Below are positions 34,157-46,540 of a stretch of DNA of 64,000 nucleotides, piece by piece. Source of the stretch: Cyathus striatus. Taxonomy: Eukaryota; Basidiomycota; Agaricomycetes; Agaricales; Nidulariaceae. Position numbers and translations under genes: made by a program. Within the stretch, counting starts at the first letter, position 1, and each line of letters begins with the position of its first letter. The notes beneath the pieces were generated by a model that had not been told where the DNA came from, searched no databases, and worked only from the letters and a program-made list of their open reading frames with translations. Location: the NCBI GenBank assembly GCA_025738555.1, contig JAOVFP010000004.1, positions 4,526,001 through 4,590,000 of the forward strand. Reading direction: 5' to 3'.

Positions 34157-35443
34157 ATGGAACCTGAACACCTTGTCCCACCAGCCTAACCAACTGCCCC
34201 ATCACCAATACAACCCTTTGGGATAATCAATCCTGAAGGAAACCTGCAAATTCCCCTATCACGACCCCCATCACCACTGTCTAACCCTCCAAATCCACCA
34301 GGACAAGGAGGTTGGGCACACTTTATCACAGATGCAATCTGATTCATCAGAAGAGGAATTTTTGGGTTATATGCACCTATAATGGAAACCGCCAAAGCCA
34401 CTTCTACAATGGCTAGGAGACAAAGAGATGCAGTAACAGACAGGGCTCTCAAGATTGAGAAGCCTGAGAAATTCACAGGAGATCATAAACATGCATGAGC
34501 TTGGATGAGATTGTTAGAATCATACTTCACTGGATCTTGCATAAATCCCCTTGAGCATGAAATGAAGATAAGGTTTATGTTAAGCCTTATAGATGGATCC
34601 AAAAATCAGATGGCATTGGCTTGAGTTGATCGTATAATGATCATTATGGAACAACCAAGTGGGAAAACTTTCAAAAACATTAAGGATGACTTTCTACATT
34701 ATTTCAGAGTATACTCAGAGATGCAGGATGCACAGGACAAACTCAAAAACTGTTATCAAGGATGATGGACAGTTGAAGAATTTACAATTAAATTTGCAGC
34801 TATCACTGGACAAACAGCATATAATGATGCCACTATCATCAAAAAATATAAGGATAAATTAGATCCTAGAATACTTGAAATGATTATTATGTGCAGAACC
34901 CCAGAAAACTTATGACAGTGGTATGAAACTGCACAGGACATCAATCAAGAACAATGGAATATCTATAGGAACAAAAACCCACAACAAGGACAACAGTTTA
35001 ACCCCAGACAAAACCAGAACTTCGGACAATGACAAGGTGTGCAGAATATCCAACAGGGCAGACCACAACCAAACCAATTCCAACCCCAGAACCAAGGACC
35101 CCATTTCCCTCAGAACCAGGCACCTCCCCCAAATCAAGCCAACCTCATGGTATCACAAGGAGGAGACCACATGGATATCGACACTCTGAACGCCCTGAAA
35201 TGCGAAGGAGGATGTTTTTATTGTAAGGAAAAAGGACACATGGCCAATGCATGCCCTAAAAAGCAGAACTGAGGCCCTTATGTACAATGAGTAAATAACA
35301 TGGACTCTTATGTACCTATGCAATCTTCTATACTGATAACATCCACCAGTAATACTGTAGAACTACCAGATGTCACTAAACTATCCAAAGAGCAATGTGT
35401 CTTACTGATGGCTCAGTTGGATTTTCCCCAAGGCCAGCAGTGA
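34157..35443 (+). pseudogene. gag of element 3
   Basis: From ATG 34157 (MEPEHLVPP) the frame shows KIEKPEKFTGDHKHA, FRVYSEMQDAQDKL, a Gln/Asn/Pro-rich linker and a zinc knuckle CFYCKEKGHMANAC (about 35210-35255), ending DFPQGQQ and TGA. At least eight in-frame TGA codons interrupt it. The N-terminal part differs strongly from gag of element 2 while the knuckle and end are alike. Confidence 0.75.
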
Positions 35444-38400
35444 GCACGAACTCGCCAGCCTCTATTTATGTATCTAGTCATGTAACTGTACCTACATTAG
35501 ATCTGGAATCTGAGTTTGTATCGTTCAAGAAAAAGATATCACAGCACACCTTCTCTGATCAAGAAGTAAAACCTGGAAATGTGTACTGGGTCGCATGGAG
35601 ATTAAAAGACCAAACACCAGAACTTGCCCTGGCTTCACTCAGTATTTGGACACATTTGAAAAGGAAACTTGAAGTAACCCCTAAAACAATTGATGAACTA
35701 AATGATCTATCTGATCAAGATGTGATTCAAGCGTTGAACGAGTTGAAAGGACCTAAAAAGTTCATCCAAGGAACTAAAGGAAATCAAATGGATCTCAATT
35801 TAATAATAACAACCTTGGATACTCAATGAACTTATGAATTAAAGGCATTACTTGATAGTGGAAGTACAGGAACCTGTATTGATCGAAAATTTGTTGAAAA
35901 CAATTGAATCACAACAAAGAAATTCCCATGTCCTACCCCTGTCTACAATGCTGATGGAACCTTAAATAGTGACGGAGCTATCACTGATTATGTTGAATTA
36001 AAAGTTTGACTTGGAAGACATGTAGAAATACTTCAATTCGCTGTCTCTAATCTGGGAAAAGCTTCTATGTTTATTGGTCATGATTGGCTTAAAATTCACA
36101 ATCCAGAAATAGATTGGAAAGAAGGATCAATCAAATTCACATGATGTCCAATAGAATGTACCCCACTGATTAATACTATGGATCCTGAAGAAGATGAATC
36201 AGATCTAGATGAACAAATTAATCTAGAAACTGATGATTGAATCATTGCTGTAAACCTTTTTGAACAAATTGAAATATGCACATTCCAGACAACTGCTTCT
36301 AAAATTGCTGAAGTCCAAAATCAGCAGAAACCAAAGAAGCATTGGAAGGAAATGGTTCCAATGTATTATCATGAATTCAAAAAAGTATTTGCTAAAGAAT
36401 CATTCAACAAACTTCCACCTTGAAGACCATGGGACCACGCCATTGAATTACTACCAGGAGCCATATCATTTGATTGCAAAATCTATCCATTAAATCTAGA
36501 CAAACAGAAACAACTTGACGAATTCCTTGATGAAAACCTTAATTCAGGATGCATCCGACCTTCGAAATCACCTTGGGCATCTCCATTCTTTTTTATTAAA
36601 AAGAAAGATGGTTCACTTTGACCAATCCAAGATTATTGAAAATTAAATGAAATGATGGTTAAAAATAGATACCCATTACCATTGATTCAAGAATTAGTAG
36701 ATAAATTAAAAAAGGCATGATACTTTACTAAATTGGATATTTGATGGGGATATAATAATGTTTGAATCAAGGAAGGAGATGAACAATATGCAGTATTCAG
36801 GACCAATCAAGGACTGTTTGAACCTCTAGTCATGTTTTTTGGACTTATGAATTCACCAGCTATGTTCCAAACTATGATGAATGACATATTCAGAATGGAA
36901 ATTAATGAAGGAACAGTGATTGTCTACATGGATGATATTCTCATATTTATGGAAACATTAGAAGAACACCGAAAAATGGTTAAACATGTTCTTAGGAAAT
37001 TAGAAGAACATGAATTATACTTAAAACCAGAAAAATGTTTCTTTGAGAAAGCAGAAGTCAAATACCTTGGCCTGATCATTTCCAAAAATTCTGTATGTAT
37101 GGACTCAGAAAAAGTTGAGGCAATCATTAACTGGCCAGTCCCAAATAATAAAAGAGAACTTCAACAATTCTTAGGTTTTATTAATTTCTATCAATGATTC
37201 ATAGAAGGATTTGCTAAAATCACCAAACCACTTCATGAACTCACAGGCAAAAATGAATGGAAATGGGAATTAGCCCAGGCTCATGCATTTTCCAAACTTA
37301 AAGGACAAATCATTTCAGCACCAATTCTAGCCATGCCCAATGACAATGGGGAATACAGAGTTGAAGCAGATTCATCTGATTTTGCAAATGGAGCTGTTTT
37401 ATCTCAGGAACAATCTGACGGAAAATGGAAACTGATCGCATTCTTATCACACACATTAAGTTGGAAAGAATGAAACTATGAGATCTACAACAAGGAAATG
37501 CTTGCCATAATGAGAGCCTTGGATACTTGGAGACAATATCTATTAGGGACTAAACAGATCTTTGAAATTTGGACCAATCATAAAAATCTTCAATATTTTA
37601 GAAAACCACAAAAACTAAATAGATGACAAGCATGATGGAATGCTGAATTACAAGAATTCCATTACACACTACATCATAAACCTGGAAGTCAAATGACAAA
37701 AGTGGATCTATTATCACAAAGAGCTGGACATAATCAAGGAGAACAAGATAATGAAGATCTTATATTACTTAAACCGGAACATTTCAGACAGATGTATGAG
37801 GTCCATGGAGAAGATGAAGAAATTATGGAACAAATTTGAAAGTCTAGAAAGAACTGAGATAAAGAAGTAATCAAAATGCTTAATCTTGAATTGAAGGACT
37901 GGATTGAATTACCCAAAGGAATCATTACATGGAAAGATCGAGTCTATGTACCTAAAAATGCTAAACTAAGGGAATGTATTATTAGATTATGTCATGACTC
38001 CAAAATATCAGGACATCATGGGGAATATAAAACACAAGAACTTATCACACAAGACTACTGGTGGCCTAGATTAAGAGCAGACATTAAAAAATATGTATCT
38101 GGTTGTGAAGCATGTCAAAGAACCAACATTCATAGATTGCCAGTTGGAATACTTCATCCAAATAATGTCCCTGAACATCCTTGGCACACCATATCTATAG
38201 ACTTCATCAGACCACTTCCATTATCTGAAGGATTTGATTTCTTAATGGTAGTCATTGATCGATTCACAAAAATGGCAGCATTCATACCCTGTAAAAAAGA
38301 AATAAACAGTGCAGGAGTAGCAGAAAAATATATCCAAAACATATTTAAACATTATGGAGTACCAAAAAGAATCATTAGTGATTGAGGGTCTCAATTCACT

Positions 38401-39252
38401 TCATTCTTTACTAAGGAATTAACACAACAACTTGGAATTTGAATGAATCTATCTACATCTTATCAACCCCAAACAAATGGACAAACAGAAAGGGTCAATC
38501 AAGAAATAGAACAGTATATGTGAATTTATGTAAATTATGATCAAGATGATTGGGCCTGAAAAACAGACGTATGCCAATTTAATTATAATGATACAATTCA
38601 TAGAACAACTGGATATACACCTTTCTATTTAATGTATGGATATCATTCTTATACAGGAATAAAACCATTGGGAAAAACAAGAGCTATTGGAGTAAAAGAT
38701 TTTGTCATGACAATGAACCAAGCAAGGGAAAACACTAAAGCAGAACTCTCACTAGCCAATGAGACAATGGGATGGTACTATGACAAACATTGAATAATAG
38801 CACCTGAATATAAACCCAGAGATAAGGTTTACCTCAAAGGAATTAATATTAAATCCAATCAACTGGTTTCTAAATTAGATGACAAAAGATACAGACCATT
38901 TAAAATTATTGAAAAAATTGGAAAAGCAGCCTATAAACTTGAACTTCCAAAATCATGGAATAGAAAAAATCCAACTTTCAATGTAGAACTATTATCTAAG
39001 TATACTCTGGCTCAATATCCATTGCAACAGAAACCTAAACCCCCACCCACCATTCTGATTGACAATCAGGAACAATATGAAGTTGAGTCTATCTTAGCAT
39101 GGAAAAAGAACCGAAAATGTATTTTATATAAAATTAAATGGAAAGGCTATTCCATGGAAGACTGTACTTGGGAACTGATTAGCACACTAATGGGAGCCAA
39201 GAGCTTATTAAACAAATTTCATTGGGAAAATCCAGAAGCTATGAATATATAA
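35395..39252 (+). pseudogene. pol of element 3 with chromodomain
   Basis: The frame overlaps the end of gag in the -1 frame. Visible are a protease core LLDSGSTGTC (about 35850), reverse transcriptase with YMDDILIF (about 36925), RNase H, integrase zinc region (ending CEACQRTN, about 38110), integrase core (IDFIRPLP, IISD, NGQTE) and chromodomain (YEVESILAWKK ... YKIKWKGYS, 39075-39180). Stops are numerous; nearly all are TGA where element 2 or other gypsy elements have CGA or another arginine codon, for example in LPP-x-RPWDH and INFYQ-x-F. It is not functional. Confidence 0.88.
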
Positions 39253-39462
39253 AGAATTGAATACCTTTTAAATTATTCCAATCTTCTATCATGTTTTCTG
39301 ATGAAGTAATCCTCATTCTTTACTGCCTTATTATCCTTTCCTCCTGCCTCACCATTTTCTTTATCAGTAAATATCTTCCGACACTCCTTTTCATCTGTGA
39401 CTATTACTACCCCTGACAATCATAGAAATGTCATGAGGACATGACCTTTAAAGGGGGGGTAA

Positions 39463-39836
39463 TGTTAGGATTTCACACCTTATCTTATCTAATCCACATA
39501 TCTTATCTTATCACAGTCACCTGACACACAATGTGGACACCATGCATATTGACATGTGTTATTCATCAAGACTATGGACACAGTCCACAGCTTAGCCATG
39601 CTTGTTACATATGTAGTACATGAGTTTGCACAGTAGAAGCACAGTAACATGTGTTGTAGTGTAGGTTAGATTACATGTGATTCCCTCATGGACTTTTACT
39701 ATAAATATGGTCATTTTAATTAGATATTCTTTATTCTTGTGCTAGTTTATTCCAGACAAGCAATAAGATTCACCTTTACTCCTATTCTTCATTGTTTGAG
39801 TTTGACTTTGAGTATTTTGCTTGTCTGTCACTAACA
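39463..39836 (+). repeat. 3' LTR of element 3
   Basis: It begins TGTTAGGATTTC and ends CACTAACA, 374 bases, the same length as the LTRs of element 2 but clearly diverged. TATAAATA and ATTCTTGTGCTAG are kept. The polypurine tract precedes it. Confidence 0.9.
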
Positions 39837-39839
39837 CCA

Positions 39840-42175
39840 GGAAAGAAGGCTTACTGCCTTATGAACTTGGAAACCCAAACCCTATTCCACAGTCGCCATG
39901 TTACCTTCAATGAAGGACATGACAAGCCCACAGTTCAAATACTGAAAGCTGATGAACCACCATGTGAGCCAGGCATCAGAGATTTCCTCATGCCAAAGGA
40001 TGCCATGAATTGTAGTTCAGTGGGAGTGGTTGCAGAGAATCACAATACCATGAGCAGAAGAGATGAAGAACCAGTGGGAGAGCCTTTAGTGACAGTGGAA
40101 AAGACAGGAACACATCCAGCCCCAGCAGGAGGACCTATTCAGACAGTGGGAGAGGTTGTCCACAAGCTAGTGGGAGCACCTATTGATGTAATAGCAAGAG
40201 AGCATGTGGAAGAACCTATAGGAAACCCACCTATTGCCATAACTCCTCCAGCCCCAAAATGTCAAGCAGCTCCAGTGCAACCTACACTAGCATCCACAAG
40301 GGAAAGGAGGACCATTAAATCGACAAATCCCTGAAACCAAGACTATGAGTGAGCATCAAATCTTGGAATTTTGGAAAGCAATGCACATGAAGAACTCCAA
40401 CCAACAACATGCCCACTCTCATTCCCATGGATGAACCAGATGAGGATGACCATCTTTCACCAGAGTCTGAGGAGGAGACAGGGTTCTTCACAGGGATGAC
40501 AGAGGAAGAAATCACTGACCACCTTTTTGCAGGACTTGCAGACATTACAGCTGATGCAGGACAATTCAATCTATTCACTGGATTGTCAGAAATTCTGAAT
40601 GTCAATACACCAAACTCACCAAATGAGGCATTCAGTGGAAAAGACAAATACAAATGGATGTCTGCACTAGATGATGAGTTAAATAGCTTGAAGGACAATG
40701 ATGTGTATGAGGTTGTACCCATCCCAGAAGGGATCAAGCCCATCACATCAAAAATGGTGTTCAGGATCAAGCCAAATTCGACTGGAGGCATTGAACGATA
40801 CAAAATCTGTATCATTGCATGGGGGTTCACACAGAAGGAGGGAGTCGATTACAAAGAAGTATTTGCCCCAGTGGCAAGCCTTGAATCAATCTGAATGATC
40901 CTAGCCCTTGCTGCAAAATATGACTTAATAGTTGAGCAAATAAATGTGCAAACAGCCTACCTAAACAGTAAGCTCAATGAGGAGCTTTACATGGTTCTAC
41001 CAGATGGAGTCAAGATCCCAAAGGGTCACTGCTGGAGGCTAAAGAGGTCACTATACAGTTTGAAACAGGCCAGAAGAATGTGGAATCACACCTTGGATGT
41101 GGAACTGAAGAAACACAGTTTCATACAGATGAATGCAGAAACCTGTCTGTATGTCTATAGAGAAGGGAAAAATGTTTGCTTCCTCATTGTGTACATGGAT
41201 GATTTCATCCTAGCATCTAACCAGTGAAAGCTCCTAGATGGGATCAAAAAGAAGCTGTCAGACTCCTTTAAAATGAAGGACCTAAGTCCCATGTCTTATG
41301 TCCTAGGAATTAAAGTGTCACAAAATTTGAAAACTCACCAGATTTTCTTGTCCCAGGAGCAGTATGTGAACAGCGTACTTGAAAGGTGTGGCATGGCAGA
41401 CAGTAAACCTGTATACACACCCCTATCAGCTACCTTAAAGCTAACCATTGATGATCCCATGGACAACACTACTCACCACAAAATGAACATAGGCAGCAAG
41501 CAAGTGTCATACTTAAACATAATAGGATCACTCATGTACATGATGATGGGCACATGACCAGACATTGCCTACTCCATAGGACTTCTGGGGCACTTCAGTG
41601 CAGATCCAAAAAGGTGCTACTGGGATGCAGCAAAGTGTGTGCTTCGGTATCTGAAGGCAATGAAGTCGATGGCACTAGTGCTAGATGGGAGAGAGACATA
41701 TCCCCAGATTTGACCTTCCAAGGCTATAGCAATTCCGATTGGGCTAGGGATCCCAACACATCAAGATCAACATCTGGCTATGTGTTTATTGCTTTGAAGG
41801 CCGCAATTGGCTGGGCAAGCAAGCACCAATCACTGGTAGCTATGTCATCAACAGAGTCAGAATACATTGGTCTCAGTATGGCAGGACAACACTTAGCATG
41901 GCTCAGAAACTTCTTCAAGGATATAGGACATCCTCAAGCAAACCCCATGGATCTCTGGTGCGACAACCAGGGCACAATTGTCCTCTTGAAAGAACCCCAG
42001 TTCTGAAATCAGATGAAGCACATTGACCAGAAATGGCATTACATCTGGGATGACCTTGTTGGAAAAGGATTGGCCATCATCCAGTACATTGGCACTGACG
42101 ACATGGTGGCTGACATTACAACAAAGGCACTTCCCCATGAGAAGCACTAGAAGTTCATTGAAGCTATGGGTTTAT
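39840..42175 (+). pseudogene. copia pol remnant: integrase tail, RT and RNase H
   Basis: The start KKAYCLMNLETQTLFHSRHV is the usual copia integrase C-terminal block (about 39845-39905). A Pro-rich linker follows, then reverse transcriptase from KYKWMSALDDELNSL through NVQTAYLNSKLNEELYM and VYMDDFILASN (about 41190-41222), and RNase H with SDWARDPNTSRSTSGYVF, SSTESEY and CDNQGT. Stops fall where copia elements have arginine: after SLESI, after ASNQ, after MMGT (usually GTRPDIAY). A small frameshift occurs near 41695. RT and RNase H motifs are clear but the gene is dead. Confidence 0.9.
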
Positions 42176-42194
42176 GAATGACAATGAGTGGGAG

Positions 42195-42412
42195 TGTAAA
42201 GAATGCTTAATTTTTTATTAATTAGTATATTATTCTTTCTATATTTACATAATCATTCTCTTCCCTTTTCTGTGAAGTTTTTCTCTCCTGTGCACCTCAG
42301 TCCATTATACTCAGACTGAGGTGAGCTATCCTTTTTATTACTCTACTTATATATACATACTGATGTATTCTAAGATGCTCATCTGCATCTATTTAGATCT
42401 TGGTTCTTCACA
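42195..42412 (+). repeat. 3' LTR of copia element 4
   Basis: The 218-base segment starts TGTAAAGAA and ends TTCTTCACA, a near inverted repeat at its borders, preceded by a purine-rich GAGTGGGAG. The 5' partner is missing, so the left border is inferred from this structure. Confidence 0.7.
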
Positions 42413-43620
42413 TTTTGGTATCATGCACAATCTTTGGTAATTGACGATGATGCCTGTGAAAAGATGGAAAGCTCTCTTCAAGAGTTTCACAAGTATAAAG
42501 AAGCTATAATTACATCTGGGGGATGAAAAATTCAAAACTTCTATATTCCTAAACTTGAATTTTTGCAGAGCATTGTTTTGGGTTTACGAGCAAATGGAGC
42601 ACTGATTCAGTGGTCTGTAGATGTTACCAAGCATGCTCATATTACAGAGATAAAAAACCCTGCAAGAGCTGGAAATAATCAGAACTACAAATCACAAATT
42701 TGTCATTACCTTGATCATGGTGAAAAATGCCGGCGTTTCAGTCTAGCCACAGACATTCAAGATCCCACATGTGGTGATTTAAATATCAAAGATCACATTG
42801 AATTAGAATATGGCAAAGCCCCTGAGAGTGAAGAACTGGAAACCCCTTCCAACCCCAGCAGTAACAAGACAAAAAATCGGTTGGTTGACTACTTCAAGCA
42901 GGCTGTGAATCTTCTACAAAATCCACTTGATAAGGAGTATCCATATTCACTGTGAACATTCTCAGTAGAAAACACTGCCTTTCATCTAACGTGTGATGCT
43001 GATTTCAAGCATCTTCTTATTGATGAAGTGTCTACAATGTTTGCAATCTCAGATTTAAAGCTAGCCTTGAAAGAATATATGCATTGACTAAATACCATTG
43101 GAAAATTCATTACCACCATAGGACGTTGACAAGGAGATAAAAATGCATGCTTACCCTTTACACATCTGGAAGTCTGGAAGCGACTGAGAGTCTCTGAGAC
43201 TTCAGTCAAAATCATACCACTATCCATTTGAAATAATTCCGGCAAAAACAATTAATGCTGCGCCTCCAAGCTCAGAGCTAGAGAATTATTGGCCACTAGG
43301 ATGTTGTGATCCAGTTCTAGTAAATATAGACGAGGATTTGAAATGGCCACAATCAGGAATTAGTGGTAAGAATTTAATAGTGGTGTCCGCGTTCGGTTGC
43401 GAACCGCAGTTCGAACACTGGACCTCACTGAACCTGAACCTCAAGTCCAGTTCAAGGTTCAGCAAAATGCCTGAACCGGACCTGAGGTTAGGTTTGAGGT
43501 TCAGAGAAATGTGCCTCTGAACCGGACGGAACCGGACCATGACACCACTAGAATTTAATGCAGATAAAATGGTGGTCTCATAGTAATCGAAATGTAGGGT
43601 TGGGATAATAAAGCTGATAT
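42413..43620 (+). pseudogene. Plavaka-type transposase C-terminal remnant
   Basis: The reading begins near MESSLQEFHKYKEAII, has a TGA, then YIPKLEFLQSIV, LRANGALIQWSVDVTKHAHI, EIKNPARAGNNQNYKSQICH and KCRRFSLATDI. This chain is typical of the C-terminal part of Plavaka transposases in Agaricomycetes. The longest open stretch is 42563-42955; stops (mostly TGA) follow. The copia LTR precedes it, and a 173-base MITE interrupts its degenerate 3' end. The family name rests on motif memory. Confidence 0.7.
43378..43550. mobile_element. hAT-type MITE, 173 bases
   Basis: Inverted ends TAGTGGTGTC / GACACCACTA are flanked by the exact 8-base duplication GAATTTAA (43370-43377, 43551-43558). The interior is GC-richer than its surroundings and full of GAACCTGAACC / GGTTCAGG words in both orientations. 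It is non-coding. Confidence 0.88.
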
Positions 43621-43775
43621 GCTGCACAGTAACACCTGGAGCAATTGGATCGCACTTCCATCACTAAATTTGTGAAGGTCTGATATAGCCGTACGTTTCT
43701 CACGTGTTTGATGGAAGATGATGAACTGCTTACAAGCGGTTGTACCAGGTTATAACGGTACTGACATAGTAAATA

Positions 43776-43995
43776 GAAATCATAATCTCACTAACATATT
43801 TTACTCTACGTATTAGCAGTTGTAAGAGGTAAGTAAAGTCAAATTCAAATTATATTGTGTTATCTTGTAATCAACATATCATGCTGAAATCACAATCTCA
43901 CCAACATATTTTACTCTACCTATCAGTAGTTGTAAGAGGTAAGTAAAATCAAATACAATTTACACTGTGTTATCTTTTAATCATCATATCGTGCC
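43776..43995. repeat. Tandem duplication, 110-base period
   Basis: Two units, 43776-43885 and 43886-43995, begin GAAATCATAATCTCACTAAC and GAAATCACAATCTCACCAAC. Differences are mostly transitions. No function is apparent. Confidence 0.8.
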
Positions 43996-45257
43996 CGACC
44001 CATGAGTTCCGTAAGTATACTATACTAGAGACAATCATTTATTACAATGCAGTGTCTAAGCAGGTATTATCTGTTCAGCTAGTGTGGAACTAAGTAGAAT
44101 AAGAGATAACATACTGTATACAAGGCGATAGCAGATGGACGCCAAATGGTAGGTATATTACTATAAGGTGTTGATAAGGTGGGGCAAGCAAGGAGCAAGT
44201 GCCAGGCCTGGTCCGTGGAGTAAGAGCACGTGTTGATGGGAAATGCCGATTCTGGCAGAGAAAGTAAACAGGCGCGAATGCAGTCTCGTCGACTTGGCCC
44301 AAATTCCTTTTGATGCGAGCCACTGGTTCACCCTCATTAACTGAAGAGTCACTCGTCACGCTCAATCCCACACTGTCCACTGAATTGCAGCTAGCCAATC
44401 TGTTGGAATATGGCATCTATTCAAATGTCATTTTATTTGCATTTTATGATCAGCTGCCTACATTGTTTATGTCAATCAGGTGCCACATATCATACCATAC
44501 TTATTTTGTACTAGTGTACTGGTGATGTTCCGTAGTTCATTGTATGTATTTAAGTAGCCTACTTTGTATTGTAGATACTTGTCAATTTTCCCCTGTCTTT
44601 CCTCCCTTGCGTGCTCCAAGGTCAAATATAATGATGTCGTCGTCGATGGACCTCGCTCTTCAATGTCCATGTTCAACAGATAAGTTTCCACTCGTGTTTT
44701 TTTTAGAACGCTGATCCTCATAAATTCTAGTGCTCTTTTACCTAGGATAAATGGTGAGTAAATTATCGTTCTAATATAACTTTACTAATTTTCACTAGGC
44801 TAGGAGTGCCAAAGCTCGTCATTTTTGGTATCCTATGTTGTGAATGTAGTAGTAAGGGTGCTGCATCTCTTATCATTTTCGCATTTACTTACTTTTATCA
44901 TGAAGATTCAGAAGGTGCGGACTTGGCTGCTTAGACTTGAAGTTTAGTACTACAATGCATGTCGATGTATATAGAATCATGAATGTATATTATTTAATCT
45001 AATCTAATGTTTTGTTATGCTCTCTCTGCTTGAAATGAAAGCATATGCACACTATCAACTTATATGAGGGTTATGCTTGTTCTCGCAGATGAACAAGAAC
45101 TTATAAATGCATTATAATCTCATTACTCCTGCATATTGTTGGCGTAATCTTATAGCCCCCTTATGATTATCTCCAACCTGTACAAAGATGCATGAGTTAC
45201 TGTGCGAATTACGAAATTTAGTGCTGCTGTACATTGCAGTATCCCGCAGTATCATAT
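43996..45257. other. Intergenic, no gene recognised
   Basis: There are short open frames on both strands (for example minus 44416-44090) without motifs or clear splice structure. AT-rich stretches dominate after 44740. Confidence 0.4.
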
Positions 45258-45301
45258 GGCTGTAAGGTTATGTCAGCTCATACCACTTATGGTGAGTTAT
45301 A

Positions 45302-45649
45302 ATGCATTATAACGGTACACGAGATTCTCCTGAATTTAGTGATGTCATAGCATATGTGGAGCGCCCTGACATTGTTCCGCAAAGGAATACAAATTTCGCC
45401 ACAACAAAGGGACCATATCCAGATCCAAATTCTGGATTATATGCTCTAAAACATGTGTATCGCGCAAATCAAAAACCAATGGGGGACATTATACCATTGA
45501 ACCAATTACGTGCACTGATGGAGCTTATTCCACGATTTGGAACCGTTGCAGACCGTCGCCTCACAAAGACAAATATCCTTGCATACAGTGAAGAATTTTG
45601 GCTGGACAAATACTTCTACAAGGAGATCTTTTATGCACTAGACCAATAG
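45302..45649 (+). pseudogene. KDZ-type transposase C-terminal remnant
   Basis: A 115-residue frame contains PDPNSGLYALKHVYRANQKP, PLNQLRALMELIPRFG, ADRRLTKTN and SEEFWLDKYFYKEIFYAL, a pattern I associate with C-terminal parts of KDZ (Kyakuja-Dileera-Zisupton) transposases in Agaricomycetes. The catalytic core is absent. Its first 45 bases also occur at about 17820-17862. Confidence 0.6.
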
Positions 45650-45975
45650 ATTTTAGACAGTGTATATCTATTGTGCTTTAGAAGCCTGTATAGCAAGTCT
45701 GAACGCTATGCAGATCCAGCCAGATGTCTCGCCTACTCTATATAGGTGTACATACTTCATCTAATATGCTATATAGACTAAATAGCAAGGGCGAATCTAT
45801 GTAATATTGACTAGAGCATTGCTATAGTAGTGACAATCCTACAGAATGCTATATAGCAGTGTGGTAAGCTTAGTGCGTGCTACAGGTTACTTTCGGCTAG
45901 TTAGGTTGCTATGGCATGCTATGGAATTGGCAGGACACGCTATGTCATGCTATAGGAAAAAATCTGTGTTTGCTG
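45650..45975. repeat. Segment dense in GCTATA words, possible MITE
   Basis: About a dozen TGCTATA/TATAGCA words occur in both orientations over 300 bases, as in subterminal regions of small DNA elements. End repeats are weak (GATTTT/AAAATC) and I find no target duplication. Confidence 0.3.
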
Positions 45976-46223
45976 ATGTGTAGCAATTTGGAGATTATAC
46001 CAGACATTGAAAGGTAGCCTTCTCGTGTCGCACGGACAACTACTGTGCATGTCAAGCTGTAGCTCCATGTGTCGAGAAAGTTCGTGTAAACATTGTGTCT
46101 TGTTATCCCAATAGAGTTCAATTCTTGGGACCGGCTCACTCTGTGGTCAGTACATTTTGCAGGTGAAATGTTGCCTAATTCAAGTCGCTTACCTATTCGC
46201 TAATCGAGTTCAAGCGCTGGCCA

Positions 46224-46534
46224 GCGCTAGCTGGAACTCCCCGCACGGCACGGAGAGAGGTATTAGGAATGAGGAGCCGCCCCCGCTACCGCCCTCGTCC
46301 AAGGTGACTCACCGAAACAACCTGTATGGTTTCTGGCGTCACTACTAAGACATATAGCTCTCAACATGGGATCATAATATCTAATTGAACGTGATAAAGG
46401 AATAACAACTTCACTGCTCTATCCGAATGCGCTAGCTGGAACTCCCCGCACGGCAAGGAGAGAGGTATTAGGAATGAGAAGCCGCCCCCGCTTCCGCCCT
46501 CGTCCAAGGTGACTCACCGAAACAACCTGCATGG
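46224..46534. repeat. Duplicated 106-base segment upstream of gene A
   Basis: Copies at 46224-46329 and 46429-46534 share GCGCTAGCTGGAACTCCCCG through AACAACCTGNATGG with about four differences. The second copy ends just before the first confident exon of gene A, so the unit may hold an upstream exon or promoter of that gene. Confidence 0.8.
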
Positions 46535-46540
46535 CCCCAG

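Larger units (their letters stand above)
33960..39836 (+). mobile_element. Ty3/gypsy element 3, 5'-truncated sister of element 2
   Basis: Homology to element 2 starts abruptly at the edge of the long inverted-repeat unit, within the small ORF ahead of gag. It then runs through gag, pol, chromodomain and polypurine tract to a 374-base LTR at 39463-39836. The 5' LTR, leader and primer-binding site are missing. The coding part has many more stops than element 2, most of them TGA at former arginine codons. Its 3' end interrupts the integrase part of a copia element. Confidence 0.9.
39837..42412 (+). mobile_element. Ty1/copia element 4, 3' part only
   Basis: From the element 3 junction this holds the integrase C-terminal part, reverse transcriptase, RNase H and a 218-base 3' LTR (42195-42412), in copia order. 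The 5' half is absent from the window; element 3 interrupts it in the integrase region. It lies upstream of a Plavaka-type transposase remnant that resumes right after the LTR, so it probably inserted there. Confidence 0.88.

Noticed and set aside
4168..39252. TGA read as arginine (genetic-code change) across the retroelements
   Set aside because: P3 ends cleanly at TGA and the kinase model also ends at TGA. The TGAs are confined to decayed elements and occur with CpG-type LTR changes, so mutation explains them better.
43378..43550. tRNA gene suggested by GGTTGCGAACCGCAGTTCG
   Set aside because: No cloverleaf could be drawn, and the sequence lies in a MITE whose repeats are GAACC words with perfect target duplications.
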